DNA from: Bacillus sp. RO1
GTDB lineage: Bacteria; Bacillota; Bacilli; Bacillales; Bacillaceae_I
Assembly: GCF_012524115.1 (NCBI RefSeq)
Contig: NZ_JAAZWB010000071.1
Span: 1-62,334 of the forward strand
DNA length: 62,334 bases
Direction of reading: 5' to 3'
Shown: positions 54,328 through 62,334 of the stretch, in pieces
Numbering within the stretch: position 1 is the first letter of the stretch
Layout of the letters: the number at the start of each line of letters is the position of its first letter
Position numbers and translations under genes: made by a program
The notes under the pieces: generated by a model
What the model was told of the DNA's origin: nothing
Seen by the model: the letters and a program-made list of their open reading frames with translations, nothing else
Databases searched by the model: none

Positions 54328-55401
54328 TTACATTTGACGGTCTATTAATAGCTGATCTTGTATTCGTTTTAATCCCTCTTTGATTTTTCGCGCTCGCACC
54401 TCACCAATCCCGTCCACTTCATCCAGTTCCTCCACGGTTGCATGAAGGATATGCTTTAAATTCCAGAACTTGCAGACAAGGTTTTCAATGACAAGCGGCG
54501 GAAGTCTCGGGATCTTATGCAATACTCTATATCCTCTTGGCAGGACAATTTCATCCGGATTCATAAACCCAGAATACCCTAGCATCTTCAGGATAACAGC
54601 ATCGTCCAATAGATCGGTATTAGCCAACTCCTGCAATCTTCTTAAAATCATAAACGCATCCATCTCTTTATCCAGACAATAATCTTTTATAAGTAGAATC
54701 GCTTCTTCTTCAATATGAGCAAGTAGTTCTGTCATTTGTAGACGGATGAGTCTGCCTTCCGTCCCAAGCTCATTTATATAGCTTAGTATTTCATTTTTTA
54801 TGCGGAGTACCATTTCTATACGATGTATCACCTGTAAAAGTTCTGATAATGATACTTGTTCTTCAAATTCCAAGGCACCTAAATTGGTAATACCTTGATC
54901 TAGTACTGTTTTATATTTTTCCAACGTTTGAATCGCTTGGTTTGCCTTCGTAAAAATAACCCCGATATCACGCAATGCATAACGAAAATCGCCTTTATAC
55001 AATGTAATGACATTACGGCGCTGAGATATCGCTACCACAAGACATCCTGTCTGCTTAGCCACACGTTCTGCTGTTCGATGTCTCATTCCTGTTTCCGTTG
55101 AAATGATGGTGGAGTTAGGTGTCAATTGAGCATTGGCATACAATATTTTCGTCCCTTTTTCATTCAGGATGATGGCACCATCCATTTTGGCCAATTCATA
55201 CACGTAGGCCGGACTGAATGGACAATTGATGGAAAACCCGCCGTCTACCATGTCTTTCACTTTATCATTGAATCCCACCACCACAAGTCCGCCGGTTTGG
55301 GATCTTAGAATATTGTTGATTCCTTCCCGAATAGGTGTTCCAGGTGCGATAAACTGTAACGTATCTGCCATTATTTTTTCTTTCTGCCGTTGTTCTTCCA
55401 T
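54328..55401 (-). CDS. disA: DNA integrity scanning diadenylate cyclase DisA
   Basis: DisA makes c-di-AMP and stops when it meets branched DNA, delaying sporulation on damage. The 357-aa protein has the DAC domain with DGA (74-76) and RHR (107-109), a helical linker, and a C-terminal helix-hairpin-helix DNA-binding domain ([19 protein letters not shown]). It lies 2 nt after radA, its known partner. Confidence 0.98.
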   Translation of the reverse strand: MEEQRQKEKIMADTLQFIAPGTPIREGINNILRSQTGGLVVVGFNDKVKDMVDGGFSINCPFSPAYVYELAKMDGAIILNEKGTKILYANAQLTPNSTIISTETGMRHRTAERVAKQTGCLVVAISQRRNVITLYKGDFRYALRDIGVIFTKANQAIQTLEKYKTVLDQGITNLGALEFEEQVSLSELLQVIHRIEMVLRIKNEILSYINELGTEGRLIRLQMTELLAHIEEEAILLIKDYCLDKEMDAFMILRRLQELANTDLLDDAVILKMLGYSGFMNPDEIVLPRGYRVLHKIPRLPPLVIENLVCKFWNLKHILHATVEELDEVDGIGEVRARKIKEGLKRIQDQLLIDRQM

Positions 55402-55403
55402 CT

Positions 55404-56780
55404 CTATCCCCCTAGAGTATATTGAAGAGCCTGTTCAATGGTGTTAACGCCAATCACATTAACCTCTTTTGGAATGGTCCATCCTCCCAGATTTTTCGCG
55501 GGTATGATCACTCGTTTGAATCCAAGCTTTGCCGCTTCTTGAACTCGTTGTTCAATGCGGGAGACCCGTCTGATTTCACCTGTCAGTCCCACTTCTCCTA
55601 TCACCACATCTGTTGGTTCAGATGTTTGGTTACGGAAACTGGAGGCAATGCTGACCGCTACTGCGAGGTCAATGGCTGGTTCATCGAGTTTAACCCCTCC
55701 TGCCACTTTCAAGTAGGCATCCTGGTTTTGAAGCAACAGTCCCACTCTTTTTTCAAGCACCGCCATGATGAGAGATACCCTGTTATGGTCGATTCCTGTT
55801 GCCATTCTTCTTGGATTCCCATAACCTGTTGGAGAAATCAATGCCTGGATTTCCACCAATACGGGCCTTGTACCTTCCATTGATGCTACAACCGTGGAAC
55901 CTGCCGCTCCTTTTGAGCGTTCTTCTAAAAAGATTTCTGACGGATTCTTTACTTCCGTCAGCCCCTCTTCCTTCATTTCAAAAATACCAATCTCGTTCGT
56001 GGAGCCGAATCTATTTTTCACCGAACGCAAGATGCGATATGTGTGGTGTCTTTCTCCTTCAAAATACAACACAGTGTCCACCATATGCTCCAAAAGGCGC
56101 GGTCCTGCAATAGAACCTTCTTTTGTTACATGACCTACGATGAAGACAGCAATATTTTTAGTCTTAGCAATCCGCATCAACTCAGCCGTACATTCTCTAA
56201 CCTGTGACACACTCCCTGGAGCGGAGGTAACAGCAGGATGATAAACAGTTTGTATGGAATCGACAACAAGCAAGGTTGGTTGTACATCGTCTACTGCTTT
56301 TGCAACAAGCTCAAAGTCCGTTTCTGATAAAACAAACAGTTCTTCTGCCTGTACTCCTAATCGATCTGCCCGCAGCTTTGTTTGCTGAACAGATTCTTCC
56401 CCCGATATGTATAGGACACGATGTTTTTTTAATGCCAATTGAGAGCACACCTGCAACAACAAAGTAGACTTTCCAATTCCGGGGTCTCCCCCAATAAGAA
56501 CAAGTGACCCTTGGACCAATCCGCCTCCAAGCACTCTATTGCACTCTTCCATATCTGTATAAATCCTTGACTGCTTTATATTTTCCACTTTCGTGATGGA
56601 TTCCGCTTTTCTTGCCAGTGTAGATGAGGACGTCGTAAAACCTCCGCGCCTTGGCGTCCTTGACTCTTCAAGTTCCTCCACCATTGTATTCCAAGCATTG
56701 CACCCGGGACATTTCCCCATCCACTTAGGAGACTCATACCCGCATTCCTTACACATAAACTTTGTCTTACGCTTTGCCAT
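55404..56780 (-). CDS. radA: DNA repair protein RadA (Sms)
   Basis: RadA is a RecA-like branch-migration helicase. The 458-aa protein has a zinc finger (Cys10, Cys13, Cys24, Cys27), Walker [11 protein letters not shown] (97-106), the RadA motif KNRFG and a C-terminal Lon-protease-like domain. It is followed by disA and separated from clpC by a terminator, so it probably has its own promoter. Confidence 0.98.
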   Translation of the reverse strand: MAKRKTKFMCKECGYESPKWMGKCPGCNAWNTMVEELEESRTPRRGGFTTSSSTLARKAESITKVENIKQSRIYTDMEECNRVLGGGLVQGSLVLIGGDPGIGKSTLLLQVCSQLALKKHRVLYISGEESVQQTKLRADRLGVQAEELFVLSETDFELVAKAVDDVQPTLLVVDSIQTVYHPAVTSAPGSVSQVRECTAELMRIAKTKNIAVFIVGHVTKEGSIAGPRLLEHMVDTVLYFEGERHHTYRILRSVKNRFGSTNEIGIFEMKEEGLTEVKNPSEIFLEERSKGAAGSTVVASMEGTRPVLVEIQALISPTGYGNPRRMATGIDHNRVSLIMAVLEKRVGLLLQNQDAYLKVAGGVKLDEPAIDLAVAVSIASSFRNQTSEPTDVVIGEVGLTGEIRRVSRIEQRVQEAAKLGFKRVIIPAKNLGGWTIPKEVNVIGVNTIEQALQYTLGG

Positions 56781-56912
56781 CCAAAAATCCTCTCTATATT
56801 AACAATAATCTTTATGAAAAGAGTATAATAAAAATACCATTGTTTTCCTTCTTTTATGATACCTTATTTCACATAACTTACGCTAATCTAAACCATTGGA
56901 AAATACAAGAAA

Positions 56913-56945
56913 GGAGGAAAGCCCTTATATCAAGAGCTAACCTCC
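56913..56945 (-). terminator. Terminator of the ctsR-mcsA-mcsB-clpC operon
   Basis: On the minus strand GGAGGTTAGCTCTT and AAGGGCTTTCCTCC form a long stem with two T-T mismatches and a 5-nt loop, followed by TTTCTTGTATTTT. It lies about 35 bp after the clpC stop codon. Confidence 0.75.
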
Positions 56946-56979
56946 ACTTCTATTCAGCCATGTAAAACGACCATCAACC

Positions 56980-59418
56980 TTATTTTACTTTTTCCACATC
57001 ACGGACAACAAATTCTCCGTCTACCACATCTAATGAGATTTTCTTGCCTTTCTCGATATTTCCTTTTAACAGCTCTTCTGATAGTTTATCTTCCACGTGC
57101 TTTTGGATGGCACGGCGCAACGGTCTTGCACCATATTCCGGATCATAGCCTTCTTCTGAAATCTTTTCTTTTGCAGCATCTGTCAGCTCCAAGTCGATAT
57201 CCTGTTCTTTCAGGCGTTTCGTTAGCTGCTCAGATAGCAACGTTACAATTTCTTTCAAGTGTGTCTTCTCTAAAGAGTGGAACACAATCATTTCATCAAC
57301 ACGGTTTAGGAACTCCGGACGGAACGCCTTTTTCAGCTCATCCATTACTTTCCCTTTCATGTCTTTATAGTTCTGGTTCTCATCCTGTACATTGAAACCT
57401 ACATATTTGTTGCGTTTTAAGGCATCTGCACCAACATTCGATGTCATAATAACAAGCGTGTTGCGGAAGTCTACCGTGCGACCTTTCGAATCTGTCAAAC
57501 GGCCATCCTCTAACACTTGTAGTAGAATATTGAACACATCAGGATGTGCCTTTTCAATTTCATCTAACAGAATAACAGAATACGGTTTGCGACGTACCTT
57601 CTCCGTCAATTGGCCGCCTTCATCATATCCAACATAACCTGGAGGGGAACCAACAAGACGGGAAGTTGAATGCTTCTCCATATACTCGGACATATCAATA
57701 CGAATCATCGCATCCTCGTCACCGAAGATAGATTCAGCTAGGGCTCTTGCAAGTTCCGTTTTACCTACCCCAGTTGGTCCAAGGAAAATGAAGGATCCTA
57801 TTGGACGCTTCGGATCTTTCAAGCCAGCACGTGCACGACGAACAGCTTTCGATACAGCTTTAACTGCTTCATCTTGCCCAATGACACGGGAGTGCAATAA
57901 AGATTCCATGTTTAACAGTTTATCTGTTTCTGTTTGTGCCAGTTTAGATACCGGAATTCCCGTCCAGCTTGATACCACCATCGCAATATCTTCCACTGTC
58001 ACCTCAGAATTCTCTTGTCCTTGTTTTTCTTTCCACGTTTTCTTTGTTTCTTCTAATTGTTCACGAAGACGTTGCTCTGTATCTCTTAAGGAAGCCGCCT
58101 TTTCAAACTCCTGGCTCTGTACGGCAGCATCTTTCTCGTTGCGAACGGTTTCTAGCTTCACCTCTAACTCTTTTAAGTTCGGAGGTGTTGTAAAGGAACG
58201 AAGTCGCACTTTGGATCCTGCTTCGTCAATCAAGTCTATCGCTTTATCTGGCAGGAAGCGGTCAGAAATGTAACGGTCGGAAAGTTTAACCGCCTGCTCA
58301 ATCGCTTCATCGGTGATAGATACACGGTGATGGGCTTCATAGCGATCGCGAAGTCCTGTCAAAATCTGAATGGACTCTTCTGTCGTCGGCTCATCCACCT
58401 GGATTGGTTGGAAGCGTCGTTCAAGTGCTGCATCTTTTTCGATATATTTACGGTACTCATCTAGCGTGGTTGCACCGATACACTGCAACTCTCCACGGGC
58501 CAAGGATGGCTTTAAAATATTGGATGCGTCAATGGCGCCCTCTGCACCACCTGCACCTATCAAGGTGTGAAGTTCATCAATGAAAAGAATGATGTTACCA
58601 GCTTGACGGATCTCATCCATCACTTTCTTCAGGCGGTCCTCGAACTCCCCGCGATATTTCGTACCAGCAACAACCGTACCCATATCCAATGTCATAACGC
58701 GCTTATCACGAAGGATTTCCGGAACTTCGTTACTCACAATTTGCTGTGCGAGTCCTTCAGCAATGGCCGTTTTCCCCACTCCAGGTTCCCCAATCAATAC
58801 CGGATTGTTTTTTGTTCTTCGGCTAAGTACCTCAATCACACGCTGGATTTCCTTGCTTCGTCCGATAACAGGATCAAGGCTGCCTTCACGCGCGACCGCT
58901 GTTAAATCCCTTGCCAAGCTATCTAAAGTAGGTGTATTCACATTGGCAGATGCACCACCTTGATGTCCTCCGGAAGACTCGTTGCTTCCCAGCAATTGCA
59001 ACACTTGCTGGCGAGCCTTGTTCAAACTCACTCCCAAGTTATTCAATACGCGTGCCGCCACACCTTCACCCTCGCGAATCAAGCCAAGCAATACATGCTC
59101 TGTTCCCACATAGGAATGACCAAGTTTACGTGCTTCATCCATGGATAGCTCAATTACCTTCTTCGCTCTTGGTGTATAGTGAGGGATAGACTGTCCGCTG
59201 TCCTGACCTCTACCAATGAGGTTTTCCACTTCTTTTTGAATTTTTTCAGGTCCCAGTCCAAGGGCAATTAGCGCTTTCGCAGCAATCCCTTCCCCTTCTC
59301 TAACTAGTCCAAGCAGGATATGTTCTGTTCCAATATTATTATGGCTTAGGCGCAATGCCTCTTCTTGTGCCAATGCCAATACTTTTTGCGCTCTTTCTGT
59401 AAATCGACCAAACATCAT
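56980..59418 (-). CDS. clpC: AAA+ chaperone-unfoldase ClpC
   Basis: ClpC unfolds substrates, including proteins arginine-phosphorylated by McsB, for ClpP. The 812-aa protein has an N domain (two Clp_N repeats), AAA1 with GEPGVGKT, a middle domain with UVR motif (about 410-460), AAA2 with GPTGVGKT, and the ClpP-docking VGF loop (NKYVGFNVQ). I start at ATG 59418, 9 nt after GGAGG; TTG 59424 is too close to the SD. Confidence 0.98.
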   Translation of the reverse strand: MMFGRFTERAQKVLALAQEEALRLSHNNIGTEHILLGLVREGEGIAAKALIALGLGPEKIQKEVENLIGRGQDSGQSIPHYTPRAKKVIELSMDEARKLGHSYVGTEHVLLGLIREGEGVAARVLNNLGVSLNKARQQVLQLLGSNESSGGHQGGASANVNTPTLDSLARDLTAVAREGSLDPVIGRSKEIQRVIEVLSRRTKNNPVLIGEPGVGKTAIAEGLAQQIVSNEVPEILRDKRVMTLDMGTVVAGTKYRGEFEDRLKKVMDEIRQAGNIILFIDELHTLIGAGGAEGAIDASNILKPSLARGELQCIGATTLDEYRKYIEKDAALERRFQPIQVDEPTTEESIQILTGLRDRYEAHHRVSITDEAIEQAVKLSDRYISDRFLPDKAIDLIDEAGSKVRLRSFTTPPNLKELEVKLETVRNEKDAAVQSQEFEKAASLRDTEQRLREQLEETKKTWKEKQGQENSEVTVEDIAMVVSSWTGIPVSKLAQTETDKLLNMESLLHSRVIGQDEAVKAVSKAVRRARAGLKDPKRPIGSFIFLGPTGVGKTELARALAESIFGDEDAMIRIDMSEYMEKHSTSRLVGSPPGYVGYDEGGQLTEKVRRKPYSVILLDEIEKAHPDVFNILLQVLEDGRLTDSKGRTVDFRNTLVIMTSNVGADALKRNKYVGFNVQDENQNYKDMKGKVMDELKKAFRPEFLNRVDEMIVFHSLEKTHLKEIVTLLSEQLTKRLKEQDIDLELTDAAKEKISEEGYDPEYGARPLRRAIQKHVEDKLSEELLKGNIEKGKKISLDVVDGEFVVRDVEKVK

Positions 59419-59440
59419 ATCCAATCGCCTCCCGAATATT

Positions 59441-60505
59441 TTATCTATTTAATCGCATTCTTTCCCTAATCAAGCTAGCCCGGCGAACATCTCTTTCATT
59501 TGGCTTTAATGGTCCTCCAGCATATTGTTGCAAGAAGCCCGGTTGAGTTAATATCATTAATTCATTCAAAATGGATCTGGAAATGTCGGTGATATAGCCT
59601 AAATCTATACCAAGCCGCACATTCGACAAACACTTTGCCGCCTCTTTCGTCTCCATTACCCGGCTATGTGCCAGCAACCCGTATGAGCGAAATACCCTAT
59701 CTTCTAATTGTATGTTCGAAGTTTTGACTAATGCTTCCCTGGCAGAGCGCTCTTGTGAAATAAGTTGATGCACAACACCCATAAGATCCTGGACAATATC
59801 TTCTTCTGACTTACCAAGTGTCATTTGGTTAGATATTTGAAAGATGTTCCCTAAAGCTTCGCTGCCTTCCCCATAAATTCCTCTAACAACTAATCCCAAT
59901 TGATTAATTGCCGGAACAATTCTGTTCATCTGCTGAGTCAACACCAATGCGGGCAAGTGCATCATGACGGAAGCGCGCAGCCCCGTCCCCACATTTGTCG
60001 GGCAACTCGTTAAGTATCCTCGTTTTTCATCAAACGCATAATCAATCTTTTCTTCTATCCAATCATCCAATGAATTAGCCACCTGCAACGCTTCATTTAA
60101 TTGAAGTCCGGGAAACAAGCATTGTATCCTGATATGATCCTCCTCATTTATCATAATGCTCACTTCTTCATTCGGTGATAACAAACATGCTCCAAATGCC
60201 GAATCCTCCGCCAGTTGTGGACTGATTAAGTGCTTTTCTACCAGCACTCTCTTCTCTAAGGCATTCATTTCCTCCATAAGGAGAAACTCTAGCTCCCCAA
60301 GATCCTGGAACTCCTTTTCCCCAAAATGCTGCCTCATGATATCCACTATCTGTTGAGCTTCCTCATTGCTAGACACTGTCGGAAACTGCATCTTTTCTAA
60401 ATTCCTAGCAAGTCGCACCCTACTACTAAGGACGATATCTGAATCCGGACCCTCCTGCTTCATCCAAGAGCTGACCGCATTATTCAAAAAGTGTTCAAGA
60501 GACAT
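59441..60505 (-). CDS. mcsB: Protein arginine kinase McsB
   Basis: McsB phosphorylates arginine residues, marking proteins for ClpCP, and inactivates CtsR under heat. The 354-aa protein is of the phosphagen-kinase fold: [14 protein letters not shown] (23-36), the [14 protein letters not shown] segment with the active-site Cys, and a phosphoarginine pocket later on. Its ATG follows the mcsA stop directly. Confidence 0.98.
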   Translation of the reverse strand: MSLEHFLNNAVSSWMKQEGPDSDIVLSSRVRLARNLEKMQFPTVSSNEEAQQIVDIMRQHFGEKEFQDLGELEFLLMEEMNALEKRVLVEKHLISPQLAEDSAFGACLLSPNEEVSIMINEEDHIRIQCLFPGLQLNEALQVANSLDDWIEEKIDYAFDEKRGYLTSCPTNVGTGLRASVMMHLPALVLTQQMNRIVPAINQLGLVVRGIYGEGSEALGNIFQISNQMTLGKSEEDIVQDLMGVVHQLISQERSAREALVKTSNIQLEDRVFRSYGLLAHSRVMETKEAAKCLSNVRLGIDLGYITDISRSILNELMILTQPGFLQQYAGGPLKPNERDVRRASLIRERMRLNR

Positions 60506-61054
60506 CTACTGCTCCCCCTCTCTTTTTTCACTCAATTGCCTTTCCAATTCTCTGATTCTATCTCTAGTATTCGCCGCACTCTCGAATTCTTCCTGTAAAA
60601 TAAGCTCTTGTAATTCCTCTCTAAGCGAATCTATTTCTTTCCTTACGTGCATACTCCCGCCGATTCGTTTCGGTATTTTCCCTGCATGCACCGTGTTTCC
60701 ACTATGCAACCTTTTTAATATAGGCTGCATTTTGTCGGAGAAAGTATGGTAACACTCAGAACAACCAAACCGGCCTATTTTCGTAAACTGCGGAAATGTC
60801 ATCTTACATCGCTCACACTGTAAGATCTTCCGTGGCTCAAGGTCTTCCTGTTGTGGATTGGAAATGGCGTGTTCCGTATTTAACAATCCAGCGATCAGGT
60901 TATTAATCGAAAAACCTGAACCACCCGTAAACAATGACATACTGCCTTTTTCTTGAGCACAATGCTCACATATATGAATCTCGGATTTTTCTCCATTAAT
61001 TATCTTCGTAAAATGCAAAGCAGCCGGACGCTCATTACATTCTTGACATACCAT
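60506..61054 (-). CDS. mcsA: McsB activator protein McsA
   Basis: McsA binds zinc and activates McsB. The 182-aa protein has CxxC pairs at Cys3/6 and Cys29/32 and two more (CERC, CSEC), then a UVR motif near the C terminus (EELQELILQEEFESAANTRD). I choose ATG 61054, 6 nt from the GGGGGG tract; ATG 61060 abuts the SD. It follows ctsR by 11 nt. Confidence 0.97.
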   Translation of the reverse strand: MVCQECNERPAALHFTKIINGEKSEIHICEHCAQEKGSMSLFTGGSGFSINNLIAGLLNTEHAISNPQQEDLEPRKILQCERCKMTFPQFTKIGRFGCSECYHTFSDKMQPILKRLHSGNTVHAGKIPKRIGGSMHVRKEIDSLREELQELILQEEFESAANTRDRIRELERQLSEKREGEQ

Positions 61055-61065
61055 TTTCATCCCCC

Positions 61066-61527
61066 CTACCGATACTTCAGTGTAGTCAGCATGGCTGTTA
61101 ACATCCTTGCCCGCAACTCATCTCTTTCAGGCAGGCCCAAATATAAAACAGAGCGATCCATGACACTTACCATTATCTTCGCCTCCCTAGCGGAAATCAC
61201 CTTCTCTTCCACCAACCGAAAGATTACATCCTCCGCACTAGCTTGGGAAACTCTCACATCTATCAGTTCTATAAGCTGGTCGATTAATTGCAAATGGTCA
61301 TGCGGCTTAATTTTGATAATCCTAATATACCCGCCGCCCCCACGCTTGCTCTCCACCAAATATCCTCGTTCAATCGTAAACCTAGTATTAATCACATAAT
61401 TAATCTGAGAGGGCACACATTCAAACTTATCTGCTATCTCACTTCGTTTAATCTCAGCAGAATTCTCCCTGCTGCCCTCTAACACCTGTTTCAAATAATG
61501 CTCAATGACATCAGATATGTTCCTCAT
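61066..61527 (-). CDS. ctsR: Class III heat-shock repressor CtsR
   Basis: CtsR represses clp genes and its own operon by binding AGTCAAA-type heptads. The 153-aa protein has a winged helix-turn-helix N-terminal half (KRSEIADKFECVPSQINYVI) with the glycine-rich wing (ESKRGGGGYIRI) that senses heat. Its promoter carries a matching operator, so autoregulation is expected. Confidence 0.98.
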   Translation of the reverse strand: MRNISDVIEHYLKQVLEGSRENSAEIKRSEIADKFECVPSQINYVINTRFTIERGYLVESKRGGGGYIRIIKIKPHDHLQLIDQLIELIDVRVSQASAEDVIFRLVEEKVISAREAKIMVSVMDRSVLYLGLPERDELRARMLTAMLTTLKYR

Positions 61528-61545
61528 GCTATCCTCCTATCTGAC

Positions 61546-61562
61546 CTTGACTATCTTTGACT
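61546..61562 (-). promoter_or_regulatory. CtsR operator at the ctsR promoter
   Basis: The minus strand has AGTCAAA-GAT-AGTCAAG: two heptads separated by 3 nt, fitting the CtsR consensus RGTCAAANANRGTCAAA with one mismatch. A third partial heptad GGTCAG follows. It lies just downstream of the -10 element. Confidence 0.85.
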
Positions 61563-61570
61563 ATATGTAA

Positions 61571-61599
61571 AATATATAAGACCTTCCGAAAAAATTCAA
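61571..61599 (-). promoter_or_regulatory. Sigma-A promoter of ctsR-mcsA-mcsB-clpC
   Basis: The minus strand shows TTGAAT (61594-61599), a 17-bp spacer and TATATT (61571-61576), immediately upstream of the CtsR operator. Confidence 0.75.
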
Positions 61600-61749
61600 T
61601 AGATAACCTTTCGCTAAAAACTGTCATTCTGGCGCGTTTGGGGTGTCTTTACGTCAATATATGTAGGGTATTGGATATAGGGAGCGTTTCTTACAAAATA
61701 ATCTCTCTCAAACAGAATTCCACTTTTGTGTGGTGTTTAAACGTCAATT

Positions 61750-61766
61750 GGTCAAAATTGTTCAAA
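61750..61766 (+). promoter_or_regulatory. Possible second CtsR-type heptad pair
   Basis: The plus strand reads GGTCAAA-ATT-GTTCAAA, the CtsR spacing with one mismatch. It lies about 190 bp upstream of the main operator in a stretch with no gene. It could be chance in AT-rich DNA. I see nothing else identifiable in 61600-61900. Confidence 0.35.
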
Positions 61767-61898
61767 AGAATTATTTGGAGGTAAAGACGTCTGTTGGGAG
61801 AGATGTAGTAGGTCCTTTTAAGACTTTTAGAAATTGCTGGGGACTAACGGGGCGCAAGAATCTCGTTAGAATGTGGGTAGAGGTAGAAACCTTGGATA

Positions 61899-61987
61899 GG
61901 GGTTTCTGGTTGTGAAGGGCTTTATAACAACAATGGTTAAGACGGAATTTCTACTTTTGAAGGGCTTTATAACAGTGATTAAGATCT
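61899..61987. repeat. Tandem 45-bp duplication
   Basis: TGAAGGGCTTTATAACA occurs at 61913-61929 and again at 61958-61974, exactly 45 bp apart. Flanking TTTCTGGTTG / TTTCTACTTT and GGTTAAGA / TGATTAAGA also match. Confidence 0.75.
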
Positions 61988-62185
61988 ATATTATAAAATT
62001 CCCCCCTCTTACATGTCCTTAAAACCTCCATGAAGACATTCTCCATGAAAATTTCCCCTTTAAAGTGTCTTCATACTCATAATGAAGACACTATCGAGCA
62101 AAATTTTCCCTCAAAAATGTCTTCATCCCCCTGATGAAGACACTCTCACTAAATTTCCCCCTCCCAAGATGTCTTCATTCACTTA
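61978..62185. repeat. Tandem array of 52-bp units with hairpin-forming ends
   Basis: Three clear units begin at 62030, 62082 and 62134 with ATGAAGACA; a degenerate one begins at 61978. Each has AAATTTYCC near the middle and TGTCTTCAT near the end. At unit junctions GTGTCTTCAT/ATGAAGACAC (7-nt loop) and ATGTCTTCAT/ATGAAGACAC (7-nt loop) form hairpins of 10 and 9 bp. Located between the rrn terminator and ctsR. Confidence 0.85.
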
Positions 62186-62214
62186 ACTCCCCCCTCTGCC
62201 TACACTCATGAAAC

Positions 62215-62251
62215 ACAAAAAAACCAGCGCCTAAGTTAATAAGCACTGGTT
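62215..62251 (-). terminator. Terminator of the upstream rrn operon
   Basis: On the minus strand AACCAGTGC and GCGCTGGTT form a stem with one mismatch, followed by a T7 run, 13 nt after the 5S rRNA. Confidence 0.85.
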
Positions 62252-62263
62252 TCTTATAAATTT

Positions 62264-62334
62264 GCCTGGCAACGTCCTACTCTCACAGGGGGAGATCCCC
62301 CAACTACCATCGGCGCTGAAGAGCTTAACTTCCG
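62264..62334 (-). rRNA. rrf: 5S rRNA, 3' part (5' part beyond window)
   Basis: Read on the minus strand this is the 3' ~71 nt of Bacillus 5S rRNA: CGGAAGTTAAGCTCTTCAGC, the GATGGTAGTTGGGGG segment and the end GAGTAGGACGTTGCCAGGC. The 3' end is placed by analogy; it could be off by 1-2 nt. Confidence 0.93.

Noticed and set aside
56781-56912. Promoter for radA in the clpC-radA spacer
   Set aside because: Several AT-rich -10-like hexamers exist but none has a convincing -35 at proper spacing, so none is listed.
61557-61784. Plus-strand 75-aa frame upstream of ctsR
   Set aside because: It starts within the ctsR promoter and operator, has no SD and resembles no protein family.
61978-62185. CRISPR array with 52-bp period
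   Set aside because: The intervals themselves are similar between units, unlike CRISPR spacers, and no cas genes are present.

Overview
The window is a chromosomal segment of an endospore-forming Bacillaceae species (Bacillus sensu lato). The evidence is the gene order rrn-ctsR-mcsA-mcsB-clpC-radA-disA through the ribosomal superoperon to kbaA-gerD-pdaB, TTG/GTG starts with GGAGG Shine-Dalgarno (SD) sites, L10/L13 leaders, a cysteine T-box, and spore genes (sigH, cwlD, gerD, kbaA, pdaB). Genus and species cannot be fixed from what I can see. Almost everything lies on the minus strand, so the order below follows transcription from right to left.

The right edge holds the 3' end of a 5S rRNA and the rrn terminator, then about 730 bp of non-coding DNA with tandem repeats. 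Next come the CtsR stress operon (ctsR-mcsA-mcsB-clpC), radA-disA, the PIN/TRAM gene yacL, ispD-ispF, gltX, a cysteine T-box driving cysE-cysS-mrnC-rlmB-rae1, sigH, rpmGB-secE, nusG, rplK-rplA, the L10 leader with rplJ-rplL, ybxB, rpoB-rpoC and the str operon (rplGB-rpsL-rpsG-fusA-tufA).

After an 850-bp gap come the S10-spc-alpha genes (rpsJ to rplQ, with secY, adk, map, a KOW protein, infA and rpoA). They are followed by the ECF transporter module ecfA1-ecfA2-ecfT, truA and rplM-rpsI. Two lineage-specific convergent genes then occupy the place where B. subtilis carries ybaJ: a short hydrophilic protein and a Cys-rich duplicated-domain protein. The left end is a sporulation cluster: ybaK, cwlD, salA, gerD, kbaA, pdaB and a small hypothetical gene. 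The tandem promoters, leader and first bases of a second rrn operon's 16S close the window.

The coding content is the conserved translation, transcription and sporulation core. What is unusual lies between genes. (1) A dispersed ~130-bp structured repeat family has four full copies and one deleted copy; its terminal and internal stems change together from copy to copy. (2) A degenerate tandem array of the motif TTGACCGAA, spaced almost exactly 21 bp (two helical turns), fills the tufA-rpsJ gap. (3) Tandem 52-bp units, each junction able to form a TGTCTTCAT/ATGAAGACA hairpin, lie next to a 45-bp duplication downstream of the rrn terminator. (4) Several leader hairpins are probably regulatory, including one that appears to bring a distant SD close to the nusG start codon.
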